From Candidatus Aegiribacteria sp. (GTDB taxonomy: Bacteria; Fermentibacterota; Fermentibacteria; Fermentibacterales; JCC-6), in contig DAOWNO010000043.1 of NCBI GenBank assembly GCA_030642525.1, forward strand, positions 1-10,147: DNA of 10,147 bases, read 5' to 3'. The first letter of the stretch is position 1. The number at the start of each line of letters is the position of its first letter. The notes beneath the pieces were generated by a model. The model searched no databases, was not told where the DNA came from, and saw only the letters and a program-made list of their open reading frames with translations. Shown in pieces: positions 1-7,210 of this stretch. The position numbers and the translations under genes are program-made.

Positions 1-266
1 AAATCTATCAGAAGAACCCGGAAAGAAGGTGATGAAGTCGATGATGGTTCCCTCTCCGGTAATACTCTGCATATCACATCGGGGTCTCTGCCCAGTTGAT
101 CGGCCAGCTTCTGTGCTTCACTCTCTGAAAGATTATTTCGTACGGTCAGATTTCCATCACCAAGTGATTGAAGAATTTCATCATGGAGAAGAGAGGTCAA
201 CTCGGCAATGACACGAATCGTATCGCGCGATGGTCTATCACCCCCGACAACTACTTTCCATCTCAT
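1..266 (-). CDS. Partial conserved-looking protein, possibly with an L7/L12 C-terminal-like fold (3' end beyond window)
   Basis: An open frame of 88 codons from an ATG at 264-266 runs off the left edge. It begins 12 bp after the stop of the LysM gene, so it is probably the second gene of that unit. The ribosome site is weak (GGAA about 6 nt upstream). The product starts MRWKVVVGGDRPSRDT with no signal peptide, so it is likely cytoplasmic. Residues about 39-66, including NNLSESEAQKLADQL, resemble the second half of the ribosomal L7/L12 C-terminal fold, where a helix of the type SKEEAExLKxxLE is followed by a beta strand. After a Ser-rich linker, FRVLLID at the cut end could open a second copy. 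This family link is pattern recognition on short segments and is tentative. The function is unknown. Confidence 0.6.
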   Translation of the reverse strand, partial: MRWKVVVGGDRPSRDTIRVIAELTSLLHDEILQSLGDGNLTVRNNLSESEAQKLADQLGRDPDVICRVLPEREPSSTSSPSFRVLLID

Positions 267-278
267 GAAAATTCCGTA

Positions 279-1301
279 CTACTGCTGCTCTCGCGCCAGC
301 TCGATTCTGTCTCCTATCTCAATTAAATCAATAGAGGACGATGAGAAAATCATAGCGGCTGAATTCTCCAGTGAAGTGGACAGAATAATAAGCTTGGAAA
401 CGGGAATGTTCGGAGTTACTACATTACCTCCTGACGGGCTGTCAAAAAGCTGTCCATACTTGTGCATATAAAAAATATCACCTGATTGAAGACCATCCTC
501 CGAGCCCCTGTCAAGGAAAACTGTATCGAAGGCATATGCTCTCTGAGAATCAGGATCCTGGAACGCGATAATCCATGCGTCCATACCGCTGACAACACCA
601 TTGGATGAAACTTCAACAGGTGCTGTTGAGGTATACGGAACAAGGAAATCCCCCTCAATTACAGGAATGTAACTGTGTTCAAGAAGAGCAATGCTTGCTG
701 TAGGAGATGTCCTGATTACTCTGCAGACTCCGGCTACCCTGATAACCTTGCCAAGTTTTTCACCTGTTTCAGGATGCCTTACCTCTTCCCCAATATTATA
801 GATCTTGTATACCCTATCAATCTCAACTCCCTGGTTCTGCCCGATATCCATAGCGATCATGTCTCCCTGAACAGAGAATTCGCTTGTGTATCGAACAGTT
901 TCGTCGACGTTGGTCTCAACGATAAAACAGACCGGGGCTGGCGGATTATCGGTAACCATTCCCGTTGTCTCCAGTAAAAGCCTGCTGAGAAGGGATCTGC
1001 TGCTGGTCAGGGAAGTTGTGTACATTTCAACTGATGTATTGCCTCCGGAGGTGCTGACAGTAGTGCTGTAAATATCTGGAATGATCAGTTCAGAACCGGG
1101 ACGAAGGTACTCAACTCCTTCAAGTGATTCATTAGCTTGAAGGATATCTTCCCAGTGAAAAGGTGTATTGTAATAACGTATGGAAAGGTCCCAGAGTGTA
1201 TCCCCATAGGTGACCTGATGCATTCTGTCCGCCATCGCAGTCATGAACACAGATGCCAATAAAACAATAGATATGGACAGAGTAACAGTTAAGCTTCTCA
1301 T
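279..1301 (-). CDS. Secreted LysM-domain protein with two C-terminal GxxxGD-type repeats
   Basis: This 340-residue protein begins with a signal peptide (residues 1-24, MRSL, then a hydrophobic stretch ending TAMA before Asp25). One LysM domain follows at about 28-77, recognisable from YGDTLWDLS, the ILQAN segment and the closing LRPGSELIIP. LysM domains bind peptidoglycan, so the protein probably sits in the periplasm on the cell wall. After a Ser/Thr-rich linker (78-115) come two related modules. The first, about 145-223, has DIGQNQGVEIDRVYKIY and ends EGDFLVPY. The second, about 258-336, has LDRGSEDGLQSGDIFYMH and ends IGDRIEL. Similar LysM proteins with GxxxGD modules occur in many diderm bacteria without a settled function. 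No catalytic motif is visible. The ATG at 1299-1301 has an AGG-containing ribosome site, and a strong promoter lies about 60 bp upstream. The gene leads a unit with the left-edge gene. Confidence 0.88.
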   Translation of the reverse strand: MRSLTVTLSISIVLLASVFMTAMADRMHQVTYGDTLWDLSIRYYNTPFHWEDILQANESLEGVEYLRPGSELIIPDIYSTTVSTSGGNTSVEMYTTSLTSSRSLLSRLLLETTGMVTDNPPAPVCFIVETNVDETVRYTSEFSVQGDMIAMDIGQNQGVEIDRVYKIYNIGEEVRHPETGEKLGKVIRVAGVCRVIRTSPTASIALLEHSYIPVIEGDFLVPYTSTAPVEVSSNGVVSGMDAWIIAFQDPDSQRAYAFDTVFLDRGSEDGLQSGDIFYMHKYGQLFDSPSGGNVVTPNIPVSKLIILSTSLENSAAMIFSSSSIDLIEIGDRIELAREQQ

Positions 1302-1363
1302 TTCAACCTAACCTTCCGCAAAATCATTAAGAACAAGCAACACGAATTTCATAACTTCATAAT

Positions 1364-1392
1364 ATTCTAAGTTCGTAGTTTGCTCAAGTCAA
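1364..1392 (-). promoter_or_regulatory. Sigma70-type promoter for the LysM gene
   Basis: Read on the minus strand there is a -35 TTGACT (1387-1392), a 17-nt spacer and a -10 TAGAAT (1364-1369). Each hexamer matches five of six consensus bases at ideal spacing. Transcription would start near 1357 and give a leader of about 56 nt before the ATG at 1301. It is the best promoter in the window and makes the LysM gene and the gene after it a unit separate from lon and the lipoprotein. Confidence 0.75.
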
Positions 1393-1411
1393 ATCAGCTT
1401 TTTCACTGATA

Positions 1412-2140
1412 TTATCTTTTTGCAAGATAAATAACTGAATATCCGGAGTCAGCACCGGCGGTTTTCAATACTGTAACGTAATAAATCCCACCGCATCCTG
1501 ATGTTGATTGTCTGTCGGGAATGTTGACAGCCAGCATCAACTCTCCGTTACCCGGAGAAGCACCTGTCCAGGAGCTGCCCGCAGCAACAGGCTCAGATTC
1601 GGAGACCATCATGATCAATTGACCATTTGTCGCTCCGGGCATAAGAGCATTAGCCGTTGAAAACAATTTTATTCCGGATGGTCCGCAGTTACCAGTTTCT
1701 AAAGTAACTTTTCCTGTCGCGGTGAGGAAGAGAATATCACCGTCACTTACATGCATGCCTGTTCTTACCCATCCGTCTGCCGCAGGGACATCAATTCTTA
1801 TTGAAGTTTCGCTGTTGCTTCCACTCCAAATAATGGTATGCACATCACCAACCGGGAAACTTTTCTCTCCTGAATCTGTAATGATCGAGAGAACACCATC
1901 AATGTAAGATACAGAACCTCTGTATGTTCCCGCATTGTCTCTGAGAAAGATTCTGGCCTCATCCCGCTCAACTGTAACATTTGAGGATTCGAAAACAACA
2001 CTGCGTCCACTGATGCTTTCCAGTTTACCGCAGACTGCCTGGCCTTCAGAAGTAATCATACGATCTGAAGGAACTTTACATCCAGGCACCAGAGACAGTA
2101 CGGTAATAAGCAGTAATGAGACAGTAATGTTCCTTATCAT
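1412..2140 (-). CDS. Lipoprotein with LecA-like (galactose-binding-like) beta-sandwich
   Basis: The protein has 242 residues. Residues 1-20 form a lipoprotein signal, and LVPG before Cys21 is an acceptable lipobox, so it should be lipid-anchored in the envelope. Residues about 35-108 look like a small beta domain (GKLESISGRSVVF, then VGDVHTIIW). Residues about 113-226 match the pattern of PA-IL/LecA-like lectin sandwiches: DVPAADGWVRTGMHVSDGD, then FLTATG, GPSG, ALMPGATNGQLI, GELMLAVNI and GIYYVTV. In LecA the loop YND...NNSG supplies calcium and sugar ligands. Here the corresponding stretch reads VNIPD...SGCGG, so the classical site seems lost and sugar binding should not be assumed. Its ATG overlaps the Lon stop (ATGA), with AGAGG just upstream inside lon, so translation is probably coupled to Lon. 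The role is unknown; surface or periplasmic binding is an inference. Confidence 0.85.
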   Translation of the reverse strand: MIRNITVSLLLITVLSLVPGCKVPSDRMITSEGQAVCGKLESISGRSVVFESSNVTVERDEARIFLRDNAGTYRGSVSYIDGVLSIITDSGEKSFPVGDVHTIIWSGSNSETSIRIDVPAADGWVRTGMHVSDGDILFLTATGKVTLETGNCGPSGIKLFSTANALMPGATNGQLIMMVSESEPVAAGSSWTGASPGNGELMLAVNIPDRQSTSGCGGIYYVTVLKTAGADSGYSVIYLAKR

Positions 2141-4479
2141 TTATCAACCTCTTTCAGTCCGGGAATGAAGCTTGGTATAACATCCTGAATATTTTTCACC
2201 AGCTCAAATTCTATTTTACTACGGATATTCTCCGGAATTTCATCCAGGTTTCTACCGTTCTCCTCCGGAATAAATACTTTGTTTATCCCGGCAGCAAGCG
2301 CGCCCAGGATTTTTTCCTTGATACCCCCGACTGGCATTACTTTTCCATGAAGACTGATTTCACCGGTAACGGCCATATCGGCAACAACAGGTTTTCCAGT
2401 CAGGGCTGATAACATTGATATCGTTATAGCCACTCCTGCTGAAGGGCCATCTTTGGGAGTCGCGCCAGCCGGGACATGTAAATGAATATCAACCTTTTTA
2501 AAATCAAGATCAATTCCGTACTTTATTGAATGCGTTCGTATCCAGGACAGGGCGGCATGAGCTGACTCCTTCATCACCTGTCCTAGCTGCCCTGTCAGCT
2601 TCAGCTCTCCCTTGCCTTCCATTATTATTGTTTCGATGAGAAGAATCTCCCCTCCAGCGGGGGTCCAGGCAAGCCCAACGGCTATTCCAGTACAGGGTTT
2701 ATCCGCTATTCTTTCGTGGGTGAATTTCCTGGGGCCAAGAAACTCGTGCAACCGTGATGGATTGACTATAACAAGGTCATCATTACCCTCGGCAAGTCTC
2801 ATTGCAGTTTTTCTGCAAATCTTGCCGATGGTTCGTTCAAGTTCTCTTACACCTGCTTCACGCGTGTGGCTTAAGATTATACTTCTGATCCCTTCCTTCC
2901 GGAATCTGAGTATCTTGCCCGAAAGACCGGCATTGGTCATTTGTCTGCGCACGAGATACCTTCGTGCTATCTCCAGTTTTTCATCTGCTGTATATCCAGG
3001 AATCCGGATGATCTCCATCCTGTCCTTCAGTGGTGAGGGTATTGTATCGAGTCGATTCGCGGTAGTAATGAACTGCACGGAGCTGAGATCGAATGGAACA
3101 TTCATATAGTTATCTCTGAAAGAATAGTTCTGTTCGGGATCAAGTACTTCCAGCAGAGCAGAAGTCGGATCACCTCTGAAGTCACTGCCTATCTTGTCAA
3201 CTTCATCGAGCATGAAAACTGGATTATTGTTTCCTGCCTCCTTTAACCCCTGGATTATCTTGCCGGGCATCGCTCCAATATAAGTTCTTCTGTGTCCCCT
3301 GATCTCCGCTTCGTCGTGAACTCCTCCCAGTGAAAGTCGAACGAATTTGCGGCCGAGAGATCTCGCGATACTTCTTCCCATGGAGGTCTTGCCGACGCCG
3401 GGAGGTCCCACAAAACAGAGTATGGGAGCTTTACCTTCAGGGTTCAGCTTACGAACTGCCAGAAACTCAAGCACTCGCTCCTTCACATCCTTAAGATCGT
3501 AATGGTCTTTCTCCAGAACTGATCTTGCTCTGGCAATATTCAGTTTATCTTTTGTGCTTTCCATCCAGGGCAGGCTAAGAATCCATTCGATATAATTCCG
3601 GATAACAGCAACTTCCGGAATGCCGGGATGCATTCTTGTCATTCTGTCGAGTTCTTCATGGGCAGCTTTTCTGACCTTGTCGGGAAGCTTCTTCTTTGAA
3701 ATCCTCTCCTTGAGCTCCTCGGCTTCCGGATTTTCACTTTCTCCTCCAAGTTCTTTCTGAATAGCTTTAAGCTGCTCCTTCAGAATGTACTCCTTCTGAT
3801 CCTTCTCAATCTCGTTCCTGACCTGTCCCTGAATTTTATTGCGAAGTTTGAGTATCCTGATTTCTTTCTCCATTATTCTGGATAGCTGCCAGAGCCGCTC
3901 AAGAATACTGTCGGCCTCAAGAATCTTCTGTTTGTCTTCTATGTTGGCTTCTATCCTGCTGGCTGCCAGGAAACTGAGTCTTTCGGGATCGTCAGACAGT
4001 TCCATGAACTGCGAATCATCAGGAATGCTTCTGGTAAGTTCGAAAATCTGTTTCAATTGCATCACAATAGTATTCTGCCAGGCATCGAGTTCGATATCAC
4101 TCTCGGGATACACTGTTTCCAGTTTTTCCACTCTGGCCAGCAGATATGGAGCTTTTGAATCAACAAATTCAAGTATTCTGAATCTGGCAAGCCCTCTCAG
4201 GTGTAATCTGATTATATCCCCGGGAAACCGATACAGTCTGTCAATACCCGTTACTGTACCTGTCCTGTACAGATCAGCTGGTACAATCTGTCGATCAACG
4301 GTTTTCCTGACACAAACCAGACCGATCATTTTATCTCCCCTGACTGCGTCATCTACAAGCTCGACTGTTTCGGAACTGGTTATTGTGCGGGGAATTATAG
4401 TGTATGGATACATTACCCCATTTGGATTTGGCAGAATCGGCAATATTTCTGGAAGTTCCAGGGTGTTTTCCCGAACCAT
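2137..4479 (-). CDS. lon: ATP-dependent protease La (Lon)
   Basis: Lon is a cytoplasmic homohexameric AAA+ protease that unfolds and degrades damaged proteins and some regulators. The 780-residue length matches the bacterial LonA family (E. coli about 784). Residues about 10-200 form the N-terminal substrate-binding domain, followed by a coiled-coil region containing YILKEQLKAIQKELG (231-245). The AAA+ core shows Walker A GPPGVGKT (358-365), Walker B VFMLDEVDK with Asp425/Glu426, and the GDPTSALLEVLDPEQN segment. The protease domain has PKDGPSAG with catalytic Ser680 and GGIKEK with catalytic Lys723, the same 43-residue separation as Ser679/Lys722 in E. coli. No membrane segment marks it as LonB. 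All key residues are intact. The ATG directly abuts the hsp20 stop, and AAGGAGAG at the end of hsp20 serves as its ribosome site, so the two are co-translated. The stop overlaps the next gene by ATGA. Confidence 0.98.
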   Translation of the reverse strand: MVRENTLELPEILPILPNPNGVMYPYTIIPRTITSSETVELVDDAVRGDKMIGLVCVRKTVDRQIVPADLYRTGTVTGIDRLYRFPGDIIRLHLRGLARFRILEFVDSKAPYLLARVEKLETVYPESDIELDAWQNTIVMQLKQIFELTRSIPDDSQFMELSDDPERLSFLAASRIEANIEDKQKILEADSILERLWQLSRIMEKEIRILKLRNKIQGQVRNEIEKDQKEYILKEQLKAIQKELGGESENPEAEELKERISKKKLPDKVRKAAHEELDRMTRMHPGIPEVAVIRNYIEWILSLPWMESTKDKLNIARARSVLEKDHYDLKDVKERVLEFLAVRKLNPEGKAPILCFVGPPGVGKTSMGRSIARSLGRKFVRLSLGGVHDEAEIRGHRRTYIGAMPGKIIQGLKEAGNNNPVFMLDEVDKIGSDFRGDPTSALLEVLDPEQNYSFRDNYMNVPFDLSSVQFITTANRLDTIPSPLKDRMEIIRIPGYTADEKLEIARRYLVRRQMTNAGLSGKILRFRKEGIRSIILSHTREAGVRELERTIGKICRKTAMRLAEGNDDLVIVNPSRLHEFLGPRKFTHERIADKPCTGIAVGLAWTPAGGEILLIETIIMEGKGELKLTGQLGQVMKESAHAALSWIRTHSIKYGIDLDFKKVDIHLHVPAGATPKDGPSAGVAITISMLSALTGKPVVADMAVTGEISLHGKVMPVGGIKEKILGALAAGINKVFIPEENGRNLDEIPENIRSKIEFELVKNIQDVIPSFIPGLKEVDK

Positions 4480-4863
4480 TTACTCTCCTTTATCCTTTAT
4501 TGCTATTGAAAACTCCCTGGTACTACTTTCGGAAATCCTGATACTTGTCTGATTCAATTCAGGGAGTTTAATGCAGAGAATTCCATTTTTCATAGATGCA
4601 GTAACTTCAGCTATATCAACTTTCCCCGGAAGATGAATCTCACGATGGAATATTCCTGTGAAAATCTCAAGCTTCTCTGCGATGAGTCCCTTTTCCGGTG
4701 GTATTCTGGTTCCTCTGAAAGCAAAACCATCAGAAAAAACAATCAGTTCTATATCACTCGATGATAATCCAGGGAGTTCTACATACACCAGCCACGCATT
4801 TTGTGCTTTATAAATATCAATAGCAGGTGTCCAGTTACCATACATCCCGTGCAACTGAAACAT
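4480..4863 (-). CDS. Small heat-shock protein, Hsp20/alpha-crystallin family
   Basis: Hsp20 proteins are ATP-independent holdases that bind unfolding cytoplasmic proteins and pass them to refolding chaperones or proteases. This 127-residue protein has a short N-terminal arm with the family's WTPAIDIY (11-18). The alpha-crystallin domain runs about 14-101: VYVELPGLSSSDIEL, then FHREIHLPGKVD and the hallmark ASMKNGILCIKLPE (89-102). The C-terminal tail has an IRI (108-110) fitting the I-x-I motif that docks neighbouring dimers in the oligomer. It starts 11 bp after the upstream stop and shows no clear Shine-Dalgarno sequence, unlike its neighbours; coupling to the upstream gene would explain this. 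A 14-bp perfect palindrome lies just upstream. It abuts lon, which fits a hold-or-degrade pair. I see no CIRCE element or obvious sigma32 promoter in front of it. Confidence 0.96.
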   Translation of the reverse strand: MFQLHGMYGNWTPAIDIYKAQNAWLVYVELPGLSSSDIELIVFSDGFAFRGTRIPPEKGLIAEKLEIFTGIFHREIHLPGKVDIAEVTASMKNGILCIKLPELNQTSIRISESSTREFSIAIKDKGE

Positions 4864-4870
4864 GGCAGTC

Positions 4871-4896
4871 GGTTCTATTCGATATCGAATCGGACC
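4871..4896. repeat. Interrupted palindrome at the stop codon upstream of hsp20
   Basis: The centre ATTCGATATCGAAT (4877-4890) is a perfect 14-bp palindrome. The flanks GGTTCT and CGGACC extend the symmetry imperfectly to 26 bp. It covers the TAG of the PEGA/TonB gene and ends 7 nt before the hsp20 ATG. In the transcript it could fold as a short hairpin with an AUAU loop; as DNA it could be an operator. It also encodes the last residues of the upstream protein (VRFDIE), and about one 14-bp palindrome per 10 kb is expected by chance. Confidence 0.45.
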
Positions 4897-7043
4897 GAGA
4901 CGTTAGTAGTGACTTCAACCGGCTGAGAACCTTGCATCGCCGGACTGAAGACCCAGGTACGAACAGCATCAACCGCTGCCTGACCGCATCCCAGTCCCAG
5001 AGGATCATTAACTATGGTTACATTCTGCACAGACCCATCAACTCCAACGAGAACCGCAAGAGTAACGTAACCATGCAGATCACCTCTGGCACTCGCCAGT
5101 GATGGTACCACGGGAGCAGTCTGCTGGATCGCGAAAGGTGATGATATTGGCAAATCCTCAACTGGTTCTACTTCGACAGTATCTTCAACCGCTTCCACAA
5201 TTGAAACAGCATTGAATTGTATCGCCGACGTTTCACCTGCTGCTATTTCAACAGTATGAACATCATCCTCAAAACCGGGATTTGAGAGCCGGACAGTGTA
5301 TGTTCCAGGTTCAAGTTCCACACCTCCGAATGGTGTAGTCCCCACATGATTACCATCTACATAAACGTCAGACCATGGTTCCGGTCCAACCATCAGATGG
5401 CCGGGAAGGATCAGTTCTGCAAGTGAAACTGTTCTGTTGTAACCATCATGCCCCAAATTGATCGAAGCACCCCATTCTTCCCTTTCATCCATTGTGACCT
5501 GAAGGTAGTAACTTCCGAAAGGAAGCACTTCAGTCATTCTGCGTCCGGTTGCAACACGGCTTCCATCAATGAAGAAACTGGCGTTCCCGGGGGTATCAGA
5601 TGAAAGTTGAAGAGTAATCTGTGATTGCTCGGCAGCAAGGATGTTAAGATCATGTTCGAAATTAATTGTATGATTCACAAGAATTGATTCCGGCATTACT
5701 CTGTATCCTTCAAGTATTGCTTCGAATACGTGTATTCCTGTCTGAATGGAGTCAATATTGCCTTCTATTTCTTCTCCATCAATAAGGAAAATCACAGCAT
5801 CAAGACCAGGATCATCTTCTCCCTCAGGCATTGTGTAACCCATGGTGACCTGAACAATTGAGGTTCCGAGTGAATCAAGCATCAGCGTGTCCACATTTAC
5901 CTGTGCTTCTTCAAATCTGGGATTAAGAACTGCGGTTTCAAAACCCTCGGCAGAAATTTCTATGATTCTCTCATTGAATACAGTATCGCTCAATACGAAG
6001 ACGCCGGGTCTGTTCTCATGAACAGGTACTCCATCGAGCGTGAGATTAATGTCTGTCGTACCCTGTACAACAATTGTTTCAATGAAAGGTTGAGGTGGAA
6101 TGTATTCAATTACCTCAGGTTCAGTTGCAGGCCCTCCCGTAAACTTTATCACTGCGAACACGATGATAGCCAATATAACAACCGCTCCAATGATCAAATA
6201 AATCCTGTTCCTCCCGCCCTTTTCCGATTCAGGTAGCGGAACAGGTTTTTTCTTCTTTTCCGGAGGTGGTTTTACGGCTTTTTTCTTCTTATCCGGGACA
6301 GGTTTTGCAGCTTTCTCCTTCTTTTCAGGAACAGGCTTTGCCGCTTTCTTCTTCTTATCCTCGACTGGCTTTTCAGGTTTCTTCTCTGGCGGGCCGGATG
6401 GAATCGGGATAGGAGTAACAACAGGCTCTTCCTCTGCTATTACTTCAGCACGCTTTTTAGCAGGAACCACGGTTTCCGGTTTCTTTTTCTCCGGTGCAAC
6501 TGCTGCTGGCTGGAATTTTTCTATAAGATCGAGCAATTCACTAAGAACAGGTGCTGAAGGCCAGATATCAAAAACGCGTCTGATATTATCCAGTGCAGTT
6601 ACCGGATTGTTGCCTTTCAACCCGCTGCGAGCAAGATCTGCCAATTCATTTGCTTTGATCAATCGTTTGATAAATTTTATCTTCTTCTTTACAACTTTAT
6701 TATCAGGATCGTGACGCTTCGCACGCTCCAGCTCCTGCAATGCTCTTACTTCGTCACCAGCCTTGCTTGCTTCATCTGATCTCTTAATACAGTCTTCCAC
6801 GAATCCGGATGATGAAATGTTCCTCCCAGCACTGTGTACTCTGGTGGATCTACTCTTATTGAACTTATCCATTGCTGAGATTTCGCGTTCAACAGTATTG
6901 ATCCTGTCCAATATCTGCTGATTATCCGGATCGAGTTCAAGAGCTTCGCGATATGTCCTAAGAGCTTCCCTGCGTTCACCCTGCTGTATATTCATTCTTG
7001 CAGCCTGCAGCAGCTTCTTTACCTTATCATCTCCTAAGCCCAT
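4875..7043 (-). CDS. TPR / transmembrane / PEGA / TonB C-terminal-domain protein
   Basis: Counting from the ATG at 7041-7043 the protein has 722 residues. Residues about 8-175 are helical, with TPR signatures (EALRTYREALELDPDN, then ALQELERAKRHDPDN). A charged linker (176-279) carries about four 11-residue Lys/Pro repeats. A single transmembrane helix lies at about 281-300 (IYLIIGAVVILAIIVFAVI), preceded by basic residues, which predicts a cytoplasmic N-terminus. The periplasmic part contains beta modules, including a clear PEGA domain at about 548-608 (DVYVDGNHVGTTPF, then LEPGTYTVRLSNPGF). It ends in a TonB-type C-terminal domain at about 645-722 (GYVTLAVLVGVDGSVQNVTIV, AAVDAVRTWVFSPA). TonB domains contact outer-membrane partners, and PEGA domains are common on surface-associated proteins. 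No exbB or exbD is nearby, so energised transport is not supported. An in-frame TTG at 7049 is an alternative start; ATG is preferred, with GGGAGCAGG upstream. The specific role is unknown. Confidence 0.88.
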   Translation of the reverse strand: MGLGDDKVKKLLQAARMNIQQGERREALRTYREALELDPDNQQILDRINTVEREISAMDKFNKSRSTRVHSAGRNISSSGFVEDCIKRSDEASKAGDEVRALQELERAKRHDPDNKVVKKKIKFIKRLIKANELADLARSGLKGNNPVTALDNIRRVFDIWPSAPVLSELLDLIEKFQPAAVAPEKKKPETVVPAKKRAEVIAEEEPVVTPIPIPSGPPEKKPEKPVEDKKKKAAKPVPEKKEKAAKPVPDKKKKAVKPPPEKKKKPVPLPESEKGGRNRIYLIIGAVVILAIIVFAVIKFTGGPATEPEVIEYIPPQPFIETIVVQGTTDINLTLDGVPVHENRPGVFVLSDTVFNERIIEISAEGFETAVLNPRFEEAQVNVDTLMLDSLGTSIVQVTMGYTMPEGEDDPGLDAVIFLIDGEEIEGNIDSIQTGIHVFEAILEGYRVMPESILVNHTINFEHDLNILAAEQSQITLQLSSDTPGNASFFIDGSRVATGRRMTEVLPFGSYYLQVTMDEREEWGASINLGHDGYNRTVSLAELILPGHLMVGPEPWSDVYVDGNHVGTTPFGGVELEPGTYTVRLSNPGFEDDVHTVEIAAGETSAIQFNAVSIVEAVEDTVEVEPVEDLPISSPFAIQQTAPVVPSLASARGDLHGYVTLAVLVGVDGSVQNVTIVNDPLGLGCGQAAVDAVRTWVFSPAMQGSQPVEVTTNVSVRFDIE
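6237..6365 (-). repeat. 33-bp tandem coding repeats (Lys/Pro-rich 11-residue units)
   Basis: About four degenerate 33-bp units lie inside the TPR/PEGA/TonB gene. They encode VEDKKKKAAKP, VPEKKEKAAKP, VPDKKKKAVKP and a shorter PPEKKKKPVP. The plus strand is correspondingly rich in TTC/CTT runs. The units differ at many third positions, so the array is not freshly duplicated, but it may still vary in copy number between strains. Confidence 0.8.
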
Positions 7044-7049
7044 CTCCAA

Positions 7050-7210
7050 CCTGCTCCCTTTGATTGCAATGCTGTGAGTCAGCTTTCATTTATATCAAAT
7101 TGAATTTCTCATGACTCCTATGTCAAGTACCCCACAATTTGAAATACCATCCCTCCGAGTATACAAAGATAGGAACTGAAGCATACATGTGACAACCTCT
7201 GAAAAATTCA
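7050..7210. other. 161-bp intergenic region after recG
   Basis: Apart from the promoter elements at 7089-7126 I see no gene here and no GC-rich hairpin followed by a T run. Without a terminator, recG transcripts may read through into the downstream unit. Confidence 0.6.
7089..7126 (-). promoter_or_regulatory. Promoter for the TPR/PEGA/TonB-hsp20-lon unit
   Basis: On the minus strand an extended -10 element TGATATAAA (7089-7097, TGn plus TATAAA) sits about 46 bp before the ATG at 7043. Further upstream is a perfect TTGACA (7121-7126), too far from that -10 but 16 nt from a weaker TTCAAT (7099-7104). Two alternative or overlapping starts are therefore possible. CTTGACA also resembles a heat-shock -35, but no matching CCCAT-type -10 follows. 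Confidence 0.5.

Noticed and set aside
1391..1414. Possible terminator hairpin after the lipoprotein gene (ATCAG...CTGAT)
   Set aside because: There are only five base pairs with an 8-nt loop, no GC-rich stem and a broken T run. It overlaps the -35 of the next promoter.
2612..3109. Open frame of 165 codons on the plus strand
   Set aside because: It lies entirely antisense to the conserved Lon core. Its Ser/Leu/Ile-rich composition is what the reverse complement of a coding region gives, and no ribosome site or family motif is seen.
3839..4552. Open frame of 237 codons on the plus strand
   Set aside because: It is antisense to the Lon N-terminal region and the hsp20 end, Ser/Ile-rich, and without recognisable domains.
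7050..7210. CIRCE or sigma32 heat-shock control in front of the hsp20-lon unit
   Set aside because: No TTAGCACTC/GAGTGCTAA inverted repeat is present, and the CTTGACA element is not followed by a CCCAT-type -10 at the right distance.
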